Of a stretch of 64,000 nt of DNA, positions 36,546-45,058 are shown in pieces. Source of the stretch: an uncultured Bacilli bacterium (GTDB lineage: Bacteria > Bacillota_I > Bacilli_A > RF39 > UBA660); the NCBI GenBank assembly GCA_944332705.1, contig CALVKM010000001.1, positions 53,336 to 117,335 of the forward strand, in the 5' to 3' direction. A model generated the notes under the pieces. It was not told the DNA's origin. It made no database searches and saw only the letters and a list, made by a program, of their open reading frames with translations. Within the stretch, counting starts at the first letter, position 1, and each line of letters begins with the position of its first letter. A program made the position numbers and the translations under genes.

Positions 36546-36806
36546 ATGGAAGAGAAAATTGAAGAATTAACATTATTATTACTATATTTAACTGCTTGGG
36601 AAGAACCTGGTTATGCTTATAACAATCAAGGTGAAATATCCGAGCAAAAGTTTTATAGTAGCTGGAAGGGTTATTCATTTGATGCCTTAAATAATTTAAC
36701 TGAAAAAAACTATTTATATGGATCAAAATATAAAAACAAATCAGTTACTTTAACGCCTGAAGGTGTAAAACAAGCTAAAAAGTTAATGAAAAAATATTTA
36801 AATTAA
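36546..36806 (+). CDS. DUF6429-like small winged-helix protein
   Basis: An 86-residue protein. LTLLLLYLTAWEE, SWKGYSFDALNNLTEKNYL and KNKSVTLTPEGVKQAKKLM fit a small winged-helix fold that I recall as DUF6429; the family function is unknown. ATG 36546 follows AAGGAG by 9 nt, while the frame from 36507 would overlap the phosphoesterase. It sits between that gene and the third paralogue with spacing of 13 and 10 nt. Confidence 0.65.
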   Translation: MEEKIEELTLLLLYLTAWEEPGYAYNNQGEISEQKFYSSWKGYSFDALNNLTEKNYLYGSKYKNKSVTLTPEGVKQAKKLMKKYLN

Positions 36807-36816
36807 GGAGTGTATT

Positions 36817-38635
36817 ATGACTGAAGAATTATTAAATGAATTTTTAAGTATTGATATTAAAGAAATTTTATGTTTAAAAAAACAACCACAAGGTAATTTA
36901 GAAGATTGTTTAAAATTGTTGGATAAAAACCAAAATAGAAGTAATTTGTCACAATTGGTTGAGTGTTCCAACAGATTTTAGAAATAAAGCAAAATGCCTT
37001 GAATTTCTAAAAGAAACATTAATCAATAAATTTAAAGAAAATATAATGATTTTGCCAATAACTTCTGTTTTAGAATTACTGGATTTTATTAATGGTAAAA
37101 GAAAAGATTTTGAAAATGATACTTTAATTAAAACAGGAATAGTGTTTGTTTATAAAAAGAATAACAAATTTGAATACTATGTACCTGATGATATAAAAAA
37201 ATTATTGCAAACAAAATTAGATAAAGAAACTTTATCAACAATTGAAGTAAATTCATTTTTAGCATTTACATCAATGATGCTTTTTGTCTGTGGCTTAGTA
37301 TCTATTGATGAATTATTTAAGATATATCAAAAAAATAATAAAATAATTAATAAAGAAGCTATTGATAAAGCTTTAAGAAAAGGAAAAATAATTTCTGTAA
37401 ATGGAAAAGAATATTTATGGAATAAACATTTTAAATTCAGGGAAGAATATAAAGATTTTGTTAATATGCCATTATCTGATAGTCTAGAATTAGATAAAGA
37501 AACTTTTTATATGATTAGTATGTCTATTAAAATTTCCAATTTAAAAGATGATTTAGGTATAAAGGATAATGAATTTGTCCTAGACTTTATCCAAACGGTT
37601 TTTCCAGAACCGAGGGATTTTTTAGAAACTAGTAATATATTAGCTAGTAAATATCATTTAAATAAAAGACAAAAGAATATATTAATAAATAATTTAGTAG
37701 TTTTAGATGAAGAAATATGTTATTGGTGCTTTAGAGGAAGAACTAAGGCAGAAGTAGACATGGAATTATTTACATTAACCGAATTACCAAAAGATGAAAC
37801 ATTAATGAGTTATTTAAAAGTATTAAATAAAGAGACCCTTAATTTATTATTTGAACAATATAATGTTTTAAATATAAATGATTTAAGAGAAGCTATTTTA
37901 ACTGATTTTGAAGAATATGTATATTCTGATTTATCAGATATTGATGATGGTAGTTTTATTGATGATGATTATTTAGATTCATATCAAATTAGAAGGGGAT
38001 ATTATTATTTTTATAATAATATAAAATATATTCCTAAAGAAATATTCGAAGAATATAATAAGATGGATGATGCTAATTTTATTAATGATATAGATTATGT
38101 TAATGAATATATATTAATGTATGGAATGGTTAAAAGAAAAGATTTACAAAAAATATTAAGTAAATATCATGATATTGATTTTTCTTTAGAAGAATTGGAT
38201 GAAATAGTTGATTTTAATGATTTTATTATAGAAGATAATTATTATTTATGTATGGAAAATATTCGTGAATTTGAAAGTATAATATTAGAGCAAAGCAAGA
38301 ATGATAAATACAAAATTATAGATGAGCATACTAATCAAGAAATGCTAGAAAATGATTTAGAAGAAGAAATACAAGATCATTTAAAAGGAGTTATTCCAAT
38401 AACAAAAATTGATATAGTAATAAGTAGTATTTTTATAGCCCTACATTTAGGAATTCTTGATAAAGATATGTTGAAAAATGTATTTGATAGTGAACACATA
38501 CATTTAAAAAATAGTACATTTGATAAATTATATGACATTGCTAAAAAATATAAAAATAATTTTGCTTTATGGATTCATAAAGGTAATAGTTTCAATGATT
38601 TATATCAACAAGGTTTAAATAAAAAAATAAATTAA
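36817..38635 (+). pseudogene. Paralogue C of the three-member family, interrupted by a frameshift
   Basis: From ATG 36817 (after AAGGAG) the reading KKQPQGNLEDCLKLLDKNQN and SNL matches the N-termini of paralogues A and B, then hits a stop at 36979. The homologous reading continues in the +1 frame from about 36947 as CHNWLSVPTDF, matching AHYWTDLEI of paralogue A, and stays open to 38635 (internal module LMSYLKVLNKETLNLLFEQY). A 2-nt deletion in one Leu codon near 36946 explains it. No slippery sequence is visible. The 3' frame alone (558 residues from TTG 36959) lacks a ribosome site. It could be a sequencing error; otherwise the gene is broken. Confidence 0.75.
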
Positions 38636-38649
38636 AGCTTATATAAGTA

Positions 38650-38684
38650 TTAAAAAAGTAAACATTAATCGTTTACTTTTTTAA
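38650..38684. terminator. Strong bidirectional terminator
   Basis: TTAAAAAAGTAAAC and GTTTACTTTTTTAA form a perfect 14-bp stem with a 7-nt loop between the convergent ends of the paralogue cluster and the PIG-L gene (stop at 38673). Confidence 0.9.
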
Positions 38685-39974
38685 TACCCTAATCAATATA
38701 ATTATTAATGCTATTCCTATTAAACTACTAACAACAATTATTGGTATTTTGTAATCTTCATTATTTGCTAGTTCCTTTATTTCTTCATTAACTGGTTCGT
38801 TAATTTGGGTATCTTCTGTAGGTTCTTCATTAGAAATTATTTCAACATCGTAAAATAAATCATTATCTAAAGTTTCATAATTACCATTTTTAGAATAATA
38901 TAAACCAAATTTTGTTGGACTATAAGTTTTAATATCTGTTGCTTTAGTATATTCATTATTTTTCCCTTTAAGCCAATCAGTAAACCAAGTATATTGTTGA
39001 GAGTCATGTTCAGCATAACCTAATTTTGATACCTCGAATGCAGTCATGCCATTATAATATTCTAGAGGAATATCATAATTCATAGTAATAGAATTTTCTT
39101 CATATAAATGAAGATAAACTTTCTCTGGTTTATATTCATATTCCAGTAAATTTAGGGCTTCTTTTAGAGCATGAGTATTTAAAATATGTTGACCATGACT
39201 ATATTCACCAGCTTCATCATGATTAACAACTACTAATGGTTTAAATCTTTTTATTATATCTATTTGAAAGTTTATAACATCATCAAGGGAAAATCCGGCG
39301 TATGATAAGTTGGTTGTGGCACCATTTAGTGATTCAGAGTAGGCATCGGGGAAAGCACCTAAAACGGGATAGTTACGAAGACCTACCGCCCACAAACCAT
39401 TTAGTTGTTCATCTAATCTTTTAGGATTATCATTATGGTGTGTTAAATAAACAACTTGAATGTTTTTGCCACTAGCTATCATACTAGGAATTAAACCCGC
39501 AAAAAATAGATGTTCATCATCACTATGCGTAGAAAAAAGTAATATATCAGCATTATCTAATGGTTTATTCCAAGTTTGTACCCAATTAGGTAATGTTTCA
39601 TTAAATAAAAATATTTCTTTTATTCTAACAGTATCATCATAATTAATAGTTATTTTATTAGTTGCTTCATCTAATTTAATACATTCATGTAAAAAGTTAT
39701 TTTCGCCAACTTTAGTAGATGTATCATTATAATTTATAGTACCAGTCATACTTTCTACATAATAAATAATATATACATAATTAAACATTTCAGTATTTTC
39801 AATAGTTATTGTATCTTCTGAATTTAGAGTTACATAAGTATTATAGTTGTTATCACTTAATTTAGTAGTAGCATCTCCATTAATAAAAATACTAGTGTTT
39901 TCGTGGGTATAGGTGCGTTCTTCAGCATTTACAATCATTGGTATTAGCAATAAAAATATAAACAACTTTTTCAT
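38673..39974 (-). CDS. Exported, membrane-anchored PIG-L family deacetylase
   Basis: A 433-residue protein with a signal peptide (MKKLFIFLLLIPMIVNAEE), a beta-sandwich-like N-domain (about 25-130), the PIG-L deacetylase domain with LLFSTHSDDEHLFFAGL and VVNHDEAGEYSHGQH, and a C-terminal membrane helix (about 408-428) after an acidic linker. PIG-L enzymes are zinc-dependent and remove acetyl groups from N-acetylglucosamine-type sugars. HSDDE replaces the common HPDDE, keeping the zinc ligands. The localisation points to surface glycans or teichoic-acid-like polymers. It is divergent from the phosphodiester glycosidase gene, 101 nt away. Confidence 0.9.
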   Translation of the reverse strand: MKKLFIFLLLIPMIVNAEERTYTHENTSIFINGDATTKLSDNNYNTYVTLNSEDTITIENTEMFNYVYIIYYVESMTGTINYNDTSTKVGENNFLHECIKLDEATNKITINYDDTVRIKEIFLFNETLPNWVQTWNKPLDNADILLFSTHSDDEHLFFAGLIPSMIASGKNIQVVYLTHHNDNPKRLDEQLNGLWAVGLRNYPVLGAFPDAYSESLNGATTNLSYAGFSLDDVINFQIDIIKRFKPLVVVNHDEAGEYSHGQHILNTHALKEALNLLEYEYKPEKVYLHLYEENSITMNYDIPLEYYNGMTAFEVSKLGYAEHDSQQYTWFTDWLKGKNNEYTKATDIKTYSPTKFGLYYSKNGNYETLDNDLFYDVEIISNEEPTEDTQINEPVNEEIKELANNEDYKIPIIVVSSLIGIALIIILIRVLKK

Positions 39975-40075
39975 ATTATCACGAATTCATTATAACATGA
40001 ATTAAAGTGTAGTAAAACCCTTTATTTAAAAATCTTTTTATGGTATATTATTGTTAACTGAAATGGAGCGGTATT

Positions 40076-41104
40076 ATGAAAGTAGTAAAAATAGTAGGAA
40101 AAACATTTAGCTTCATAGGTATTACATTATTAATTATTGTTTTAACTTTAATATTAACAATTTATTTTATTTGTCATGGGCCATCAAAAAGTGCTCAAGA
40201 ATTATTTGTAACAACTATTTTAGAGACTGGTCAACTAAAGTTTTTGGCTAATGTTTTTATGAGTGATGAAGATATCCAAGAGATTGTCAATAAAAATTCC
40301 TTAAAAGAGATGGATAGTGAAGTTGATGGTAATTTAATTAATGTTGGTGGGACTTCGAATAAAGAATTAATTGAAATATATAAAGTTAGTGGTAATAATT
40401 ATGAAGGTACAATGATGGTTATAAATGATCCATCAAAAATAAGTTTAGCAACAACTTATCCATGGGGTGAATATGGTAAGGAACTAGATAAATTAGTTAC
40501 CGAATCTGGAGCTATCGCTGGTATTAATGGCGGACTTTATTACAGTGATGCTAATAAAGGTGGAAGACCACTTGGAGTAACTGTAAGTAATGGCGAAATA
40601 GAGGATATGTCACTTGGAGCTACTGGACTTCATTTAATTGGTTTTGACAATGAAAATATTTTAAGAATTATTGATATAAGTAATATGAATAGAAGTGAAA
40701 TTGAAAATTTAATAGAAACTGAAGGAATTCGGGATGCGGTATCTTTCCAAGAAGAGGCGAGTGATGCTAATAACCATTTTGTAAAACTAATTATTAATGG
40801 CGAAAAAAGAGAATTAAATGGTATGGGTAGTGGAGCAAATCCAAGAACTGCTATTGGTCAAAGAGAAGATGGTTCAGTATTATTTTTAGTAACTGATGGT
40901 CGTGGTAAAAATGGACATCTGGGTGCAACTGCTGCTGATTTAATTGAAGTAATGAGTGAATATGGAGCTGTTAATGCCGCAAATATTGATGGTGGTAGTT
41001 CATCGACAATGTATTATAACGGAAAGTATTTGATGACTAGTGTAACATTTTATTACTCCAATTCTTCATGGAGATTACCAACCGCATTTGTAGTAAAGGA
41101 ATAA
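40076..41104 (+). CDS. Membrane-anchored phosphodiester glycosidase (NAGPA domain)
   Basis: A 342-residue protein with an N-terminal membrane helix (about 11-33), then a NAGPA-type domain: AIAGINGGLYY, NPRTAIGQREDGSVLFLVTD and VNAANIDGGSSSTMYYNG are its signature segments. Bacterial homologues cleave or remodel GlcNAc-1-phosphodiester-linked polymers at the cell surface. AATGGAGCG before the ATG gives the ribosome site. It heads a run with the genes at 41107 and 42209, separated by 2 nt and an 8-nt overlap. Confidence 0.9.
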   Translation: MKVVKIVGKTFSFIGITLLIIVLTLILTIYFICHGPSKSAQELFVTTILETGQLKFLANVFMSDEDIQEIVNKNSLKEMDSEVDGNLINVGGTSNKELIEIYKVSGNNYEGTMMVINDPSKISLATTYPWGEYGKELDKLVTESGAIAGINGGLYYSDANKGGRPLGVTVSNGEIEDMSLGATGLHLIGFDNENILRIIDISNMNRSEIENLIETEGIRDAVSFQEEASDANNHFVKLIINGEKRELNGMGSGANPRTAIGQREDGSVLFLVTDGRGKNGHLGATAADLIEVMSEYGAVNAANIDGGSSSTMYYNGKYLMTSVTFYYSNSSWRLPTAFVVKE

Positions 41105-41106
41105 TT

Positions 41107-42216
41107 ATGAGAAGAATTAATAGAAGAAAAAATAATTTTAAAAAAAGTTTGTTAATATATACCGGTGTTTTAGGAGTACTTGCTATAGTGTTTCTAATCT
41201 ATATCTTTGTAACTTTAGTGAGCTATGAAAATCATCAAATGAATAATTTTTTAAAAAATACTATTAATGATTTAAGTGATGAAGAATTAATAAGTTATCT
41301 GGAAGATAATAATCTATCTGATGACTTACTTGATACTTATAAAAAAATAACTAAAAGTGATGATTTTGTTTATGAAAAAGTAGATGATGATACTTATGAT
41401 ATTTATTTAAATGATCGGTTGATTTTTACAATTACTAGTAAAGTTGTTGATACTAAAACTAAATTAGGTTTATTTAGTTATCAAATTAGAGAAGTAGAGA
41501 ATATTACACCTAATTTAGCTAGAGGATTATTCTATTATGATGTAATTATACCAAGTAACTGGCAAGTTTTAGTTGATGGTGAAGTAATGGATGCATCAAG
41601 TCGCGAAGAAAACTTTGCGGATTTAGATTTTATGTATTATAATGATTCAATGCCAAAGCTTTCAACTTATGAAATAAATGATTTAAATAGTGAAAAAGAA
41701 ATAACTTTTAAAGATTTTTTAGGTAATGAAGTGGAAGTCAAAGAAGATAATTTTGTTTATCAAAATGAGGATTATTTTATTCATGTAGAAACTTTAGAAG
41801 AAGCTCAAGAATATATTGATATAAATTTTGATATTATAAAGTTGGCTCATAATTGGCATTTGTTCTTAACTCGTGATTTAACGGGTCCATGGTATGGCCT
41901 TGGTACTGTAACTGAAGCAATGATTGAAGGAACAAGTGTATATGATTTAGCTTACAACTGGGCTCATGGAGTTGATATAACATTTACATCTAGACACACT
42001 TTAGGTGATCCTATTTGGCCAGTAGAAAGATTAGAAAATTTTGTAATATATGGCCTTGATGCCTTTTCGTGTGAGGTTTATTTAGAAAAAGATATGATTG
42101 TTGCTGGCAAACACCAAAGTGATATTATGCATGATACACTGTATTTTATAAAGGATAATGAGGGAAATTGGAAATTAATAAATATTAAAGCAGTAGAGGA
42201 TGATTCAAATGAATAA
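41107..42216 (+). CDS. Single-pass membrane protein, unknown
   Basis: A 369-residue protein with a basic N-terminus (MRRINRRKNNFKKS), one membrane helix (about 15-38) and a large extracellular part without a family I recognise. ATG 41107 lies 2 nt after the previous stop and 6 nt after AAAGGA; the frame from 41068 is just overlap. It lies between a surface phosphodiester glycosidase and a GT2-GtrA protein, so a role in the same surface glycan is likely (inference). Confidence 0.65.
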   Translation: MRRINRRKNNFKKSLLIYTGVLGVLAIVFLIYIFVTLVSYENHQMNNFLKNTINDLSDEELISYLEDNNLSDDLLDTYKKITKSDDFVYEKVDDDTYDIYLNDRLIFTITSKVVDTKTKLGLFSYQIREVENITPNLARGLFYYDVIIPSNWQVLVDGEVMDASSREENFADLDFMYYNDSMPKLSTYEINDLNSEKEITFKDFLGNEVEVKEDNFVYQNEDYFIHVETLEEAQEYIDINFDIIKLAHNWHLFLTRDLTGPWYGLGTVTEAMIEGTSVYDLAYNWAHGVDITFTSRHTLGDPIWPVERLENFVIYGLDAFSCEVYLEKDMIVAGKHQSDIMHDTLYFIKDNEGNWKLINIKAVEDDSNE

Positions 42217-43240
42217 AGATGCAGTTATTTTAATTCCATCATATAATCCTGATGAAAAAATAATGCAAGATTTTTTAGGGGAACTTAGTAAAAGATTTAA
42301 AAATATAGTTATTGTTAATGATGGTTCAGATAAAATACATGATAGCTTTTTTGAAAAGTTATCTAATAACTATATAGTTATTAGTCATTATAAAAATTTA
42401 GGTAAAGGGAGAGCATTAAAAACGGGAATTAATTATATTTTAAATGAATTTCCTAAAGTAAAAGTTATAGTTACTGCTGATTGTGATGGTCAACATAGTG
42501 TTAAAGATATCGAAAATTGTTTTAAGGCATCACTAAATAATCCAGAATCTTTAGTTTTAGGAACAAGAAACTTTAATGATAAAAATGTACCTTTTAAAAG
42601 TAAATATGGTAATAAAATAACTAGAAATATGTTTAAAATGTTTGTTGGTATAAAAATTACTGATACTCAAACAGGGCTTAGAGCAATGAGCAAAGATATA
42701 GCTACTAAATTTTTAGATGTGGCTGGTGAACGATACGAATATGAAACTAATATGTTAATAACTTGTAAAAATGAAGATATTAAAATATACGAAGAAGAAA
42801 TTGATACCGTTTATATAAATGGTAATGAATTAAGTCACTTTAATCCTGTTAAAGATTCTATCATGATTTATAAGTTATTTATAAAATATATATTAGCAGC
42901 AATTTCTAGTTTTGTTGTAGATATACTTCTATTTACATTAATTCTTTCTATTATTAAAAATATTGCTAATGCTATATTAATATCTACTATATTAGCTCGG
43001 ATTATATCATCACTTTATAATTACTTAATTAATTCTAAACTAGTTTTTAAAAAGATGAATAAATATTCTTTAGTTAAATATTTTACATTAGTTATAATAA
43101 TGATGTTTGTATCAGGATTTGCCGTTAATTATTTAGTGAAACTTACAACATGGAATGCTACTTTAGTTAAAATTATAGTAGATGCTATTATATTTGTAAT
43201 TAATTTTATTATTCAAAGAGAATTTATATTTAAAAAGTAA
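42209..43240 (+). CDS. Family 2 glycosyltransferase fused to a GtrA-type membrane domain
   Basis: A 343-residue protein. Residues 1-220 are a GT-A glycosyltransferase (VILIPSYNPD, IVIVNDGSD, TADCDGQHS, TDTQTGLRAM), like dolichyl-phosphate or undecaprenyl-phosphate sugar synthases. Residues 225-343 hold four membrane helices ending in FVINFIIQREFIFKK, the GtrA family, thought to flip lipid-linked sugars. The fusion would both make and move an undecaprenyl-phosphate-linked sugar for surface decoration. ATG 42209 is preferred to 42200 because GAGG lies 9 nt upstream. A terminator follows. Confidence 0.92.
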   Translation: MNKDAVILIPSYNPDEKIMQDFLGELSKRFKNIVIVNDGSDKIHDSFFEKLSNNYIVISHYKNLGKGRALKTGINYILNEFPKVKVIVTADCDGQHSVKDIENCFKASLNNPESLVLGTRNFNDKNVPFKSKYGNKITRNMFKMFVGIKITDTQTGLRAMSKDIATKFLDVAGERYEYETNMLITCKNEDIKIYEEEIDTVYINGNELSHFNPVKDSIMIYKLFIKYILAAISSFVVDILLFTLILSIIKNIANAILISTILARIISSLYNYLINSKLVFKKMNKYSLVKYFTLVIIMMFVSGFAVNYLVKLTTWNATLVKIIVDAIIFVINFIIQREFIFKK

Positions 43241-43244
43241 TTTA

Positions 43245-43267
43245 GGGCTTAAATAAGCCCGTTTTTT
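43245..43267 (+). terminator. Terminator of the surface-glycan operon
   Basis: GGGCTT-AAAT-AAGCCC, a perfect 6-bp stem with a 4-nt loop, then TTTTTT. Confidence 0.9.
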
Positions 43268-43294
43268 GTGGTAAAATAGTGTCTAGTGATTTAT

Positions 43295-43519
43295 ATGGAT
43301 GAATTAAAGAAATATGGTAAAAATATTTTAATTAATGATTATGAGGCAAGTGTATTATTAAAATATAATATTGATGTTACTAAATGTTCATCAATTGATG
43401 AAGTATTATTATTAGTTGATAGAGTAGATGATGATTTAGAAGACGAAGAATATGATGAACTTGATTATGTGGCCAGTACTCTAGCAGAACGAAAATATTA
43501 TATGGAGACGAATAAATGA
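43295..43519 (+). CDS. Small acidic protein, possibly short-leader or leaderless
   Basis: A 74-residue soluble protein (MDELKKYGKNILINDYEASV, acidic tail DDDLEDEEYDELDY) of unknown function. No ribosome site precedes ATG 43295 or the GTG at 43286. A TAAAAT -10-like box at 43272-43277 would put transcription start only about 10 nt upstream, so translation may begin on a very short leader. It overlaps the tag gene by 4 nt (ATGA), which indicates co-translation. Confidence 0.6.
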   Translation: MDELKKYGKNILINDYEASVLLKYNIDVTKCSSIDEVLLLVDRVDDDLEDEEYDELDYVASTLAERKYYMETNK

Positions 43520-44061
43520 AAAGATGTTTTTGGGTTAATTTAAATAATAAAATATATGTAGATTATCATGATTTAGAGTGGGGAGTTCCCAAATATGATG
43601 ATCATGAATTATATGAACTATTAATATTAGAAATGTTCCAAGCGGGACTTTCTTGGGAAACAATATTAAAAAAGAGAGAAAACTTTAGATTAGCAATGGA
43701 TAATTTTGATTATAAAAAAATAGTTAATTATAATGAAGAAAAGATAAATGAACTAATGAATAATTCGGGTATAATTAGAAATAGAAGAAAAATAGAAGCA
43801 ACAATAAATAATACAAGAGTTTTTTTAGCTATTCAAAAAGAATATGGTTCATTTGCCAATTTCATTTGGTCATTTACAGGTAATGAAGTATTATACACAG
43901 ATAGTAAAATAACTCATAATGAATTATCAGATAAAATATCTAATATTTTAAAGAAGAAAGGCATGAAATTTGTAGGAACAACTATTATTTATTCTTACCT
44001 TCAAGCTATCGGAGTAATTAATAGTCATGAGTGTGTTTGTTTTAAATATGGAAAGAATTGA
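43516..44061 (+). CDS. tag: DNA-3-methyladenine glycosylase I
   Basis: A 181-residue enzyme that removes 3-methyladenine from alkylated DNA in base-excision repair. It shows the family hallmarks CFWVNLNNKIYVDYHDLEWG, HELYELLILEMFQAGLSWET and the C-terminal His/Cys zinc site (SHECVCF); the length is normal. It is coupled to the small acidic gene before it by a 4-nt overlap, and the HipA-like gene begins inside its end. Confidence 0.93.
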   Translation: MKRCFWVNLNNKIYVDYHDLEWGVPKYDDHELYELLILEMFQAGLSWETILKKRENFRLAMDNFDYKKIVNYNEEKINELMNNSGIIRNRRKIEATINNTRVFLAIQKEYGSFANFIWSFTGNEVLYTDSKITHNELSDKISNILKKKGMKFVGTTIIYSYLQAIGVINSHECVCFKYGKN

Positions 44062-44980
44062 TGGATTTTTAAATTTAAATGAAATATTACATGTTAGCCA
44101 TGAGAAAGATATAGATAAATTTTTAAAAAAATTAAAAAAGAACAACAAAATTAAAATTATCAAAAAAAGAAAAGAAAATGCTAATAAACAATTTGTATTT
44201 AGTTTTATTTATAATAATGAAAGATATTATTTTAAATTTGATTCTTTAGTAGATAAAAATAAAGATTTAGTATATCCATATAATGAATTAATTGCATATT
44301 TTATCGCAAAAGACATGGGATTAGATAGCATTTTTTATGATTTAGCAATTGTTGGTGAATTTAAGGGAGTAATTTCTAAAGATTTTAAAGAAAAAAACGC
44401 CAAATACATCGCAGGAGATGAACTATTAAAATGTATTTATGGCGAAGATTTTTCCGAACATAATTCATTAATAGATATCTGGCATGCATTAGAAATATAT
44501 TATCAAGATTTGTTTAATAAAAAAGCAGTAGTAAGTGGCATTATGTATGATTTAGTAAAAATGTTTATTTTTGATATGCTTTTAGGTAATGAAGATAGAC
44601 ATTGTAGTAATTGGGGCATTGTAGAGCAACTTGATGGATCTAAAAATCTTCAACCAATCTATGATAATTCGAGAATTGTAACCGATTGGGCAATATTTTT
44701 AAACATGGGATTAAATATAGATAATAAAACAAGATCAATTGAAGAACTAGTAGAAAGATTTCAAAGAGAAAGTAGTGATGAATTTAGTTCAATGCTTTCA
44801 AATTTTTTATGGGTTATAAGTGAAGAAAACATTCGAAAAATATTTGACTTAATTGAAGATCAAACAAAGTCTTCAATTTCCCCAAATATAAAAGATTGGT
44901 ATTTAACAAGATTTGAAGACTACTATAATTTTTATTATGATATAATCCATAGAAAAACTCTAAAAAGAACGCTTATTTGA
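44048..44980 (+). CDS. HipA-like protein kinase, without a HipB partner
   Basis: A 310-residue protein. LLGNEDRHCSNWGIV (catalytic Asp183) and LQPIYDNSRI match the HipA_C kinase core (GN-DRH--N-G and the metal-binding PxYDN). The N-terminal subdomain has FVFSFIYNNERYYFKFD, fitting the nucleotide-binding lobe. HipA kinases usually pair with a HipB HTH antitoxin; none is next to it, and here it follows tag, so it may be one of the HipA-like proteins that act alone. The start is uncertain: ATG 44048 overlaps tag by 14 nt, ATG 44027 by 35 nt, and neither has a clear ribosome site. Confidence 0.75.
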   Translation: MERIDGFLNLNEILHVSHEKDIDKFLKKLKKNNKIKIIKKRKENANKQFVFSFIYNNERYYFKFDSLVDKNKDLVYPYNELIAYFIAKDMGLDSIFYDLAIVGEFKGVISKDFKEKNAKYIAGDELLKCIYGEDFSEHNSLIDIWHALEIYYQDLFNKKAVVSGIMYDLVKMFIFDMLLGNEDRHCSNWGIVEQLDGSKNLQPIYDNSRIVTDWAIFLNMGLNIDNKTRSIEELVERFQRESSDEFSSMLSNFLWVISEENIRKIFDLIEDQTKSSISPNIKDWYLTRFEDYYNFYYDIIHRKTLKRTLI

Positions 44981-45058
44981 TGTTTTTGTTACTATTTATA
45001 GCTTATAAACTCTTGTTTTAATAGTAAAAATCTCTTATAATTAAATAGAGGTATAAAC

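Noticed and set aside
6339..38635. Prophage
   Set aside because: No capsid, tail, terminase, lysis or replication genes; the one integrase-like protein lacks its catalytic domain.
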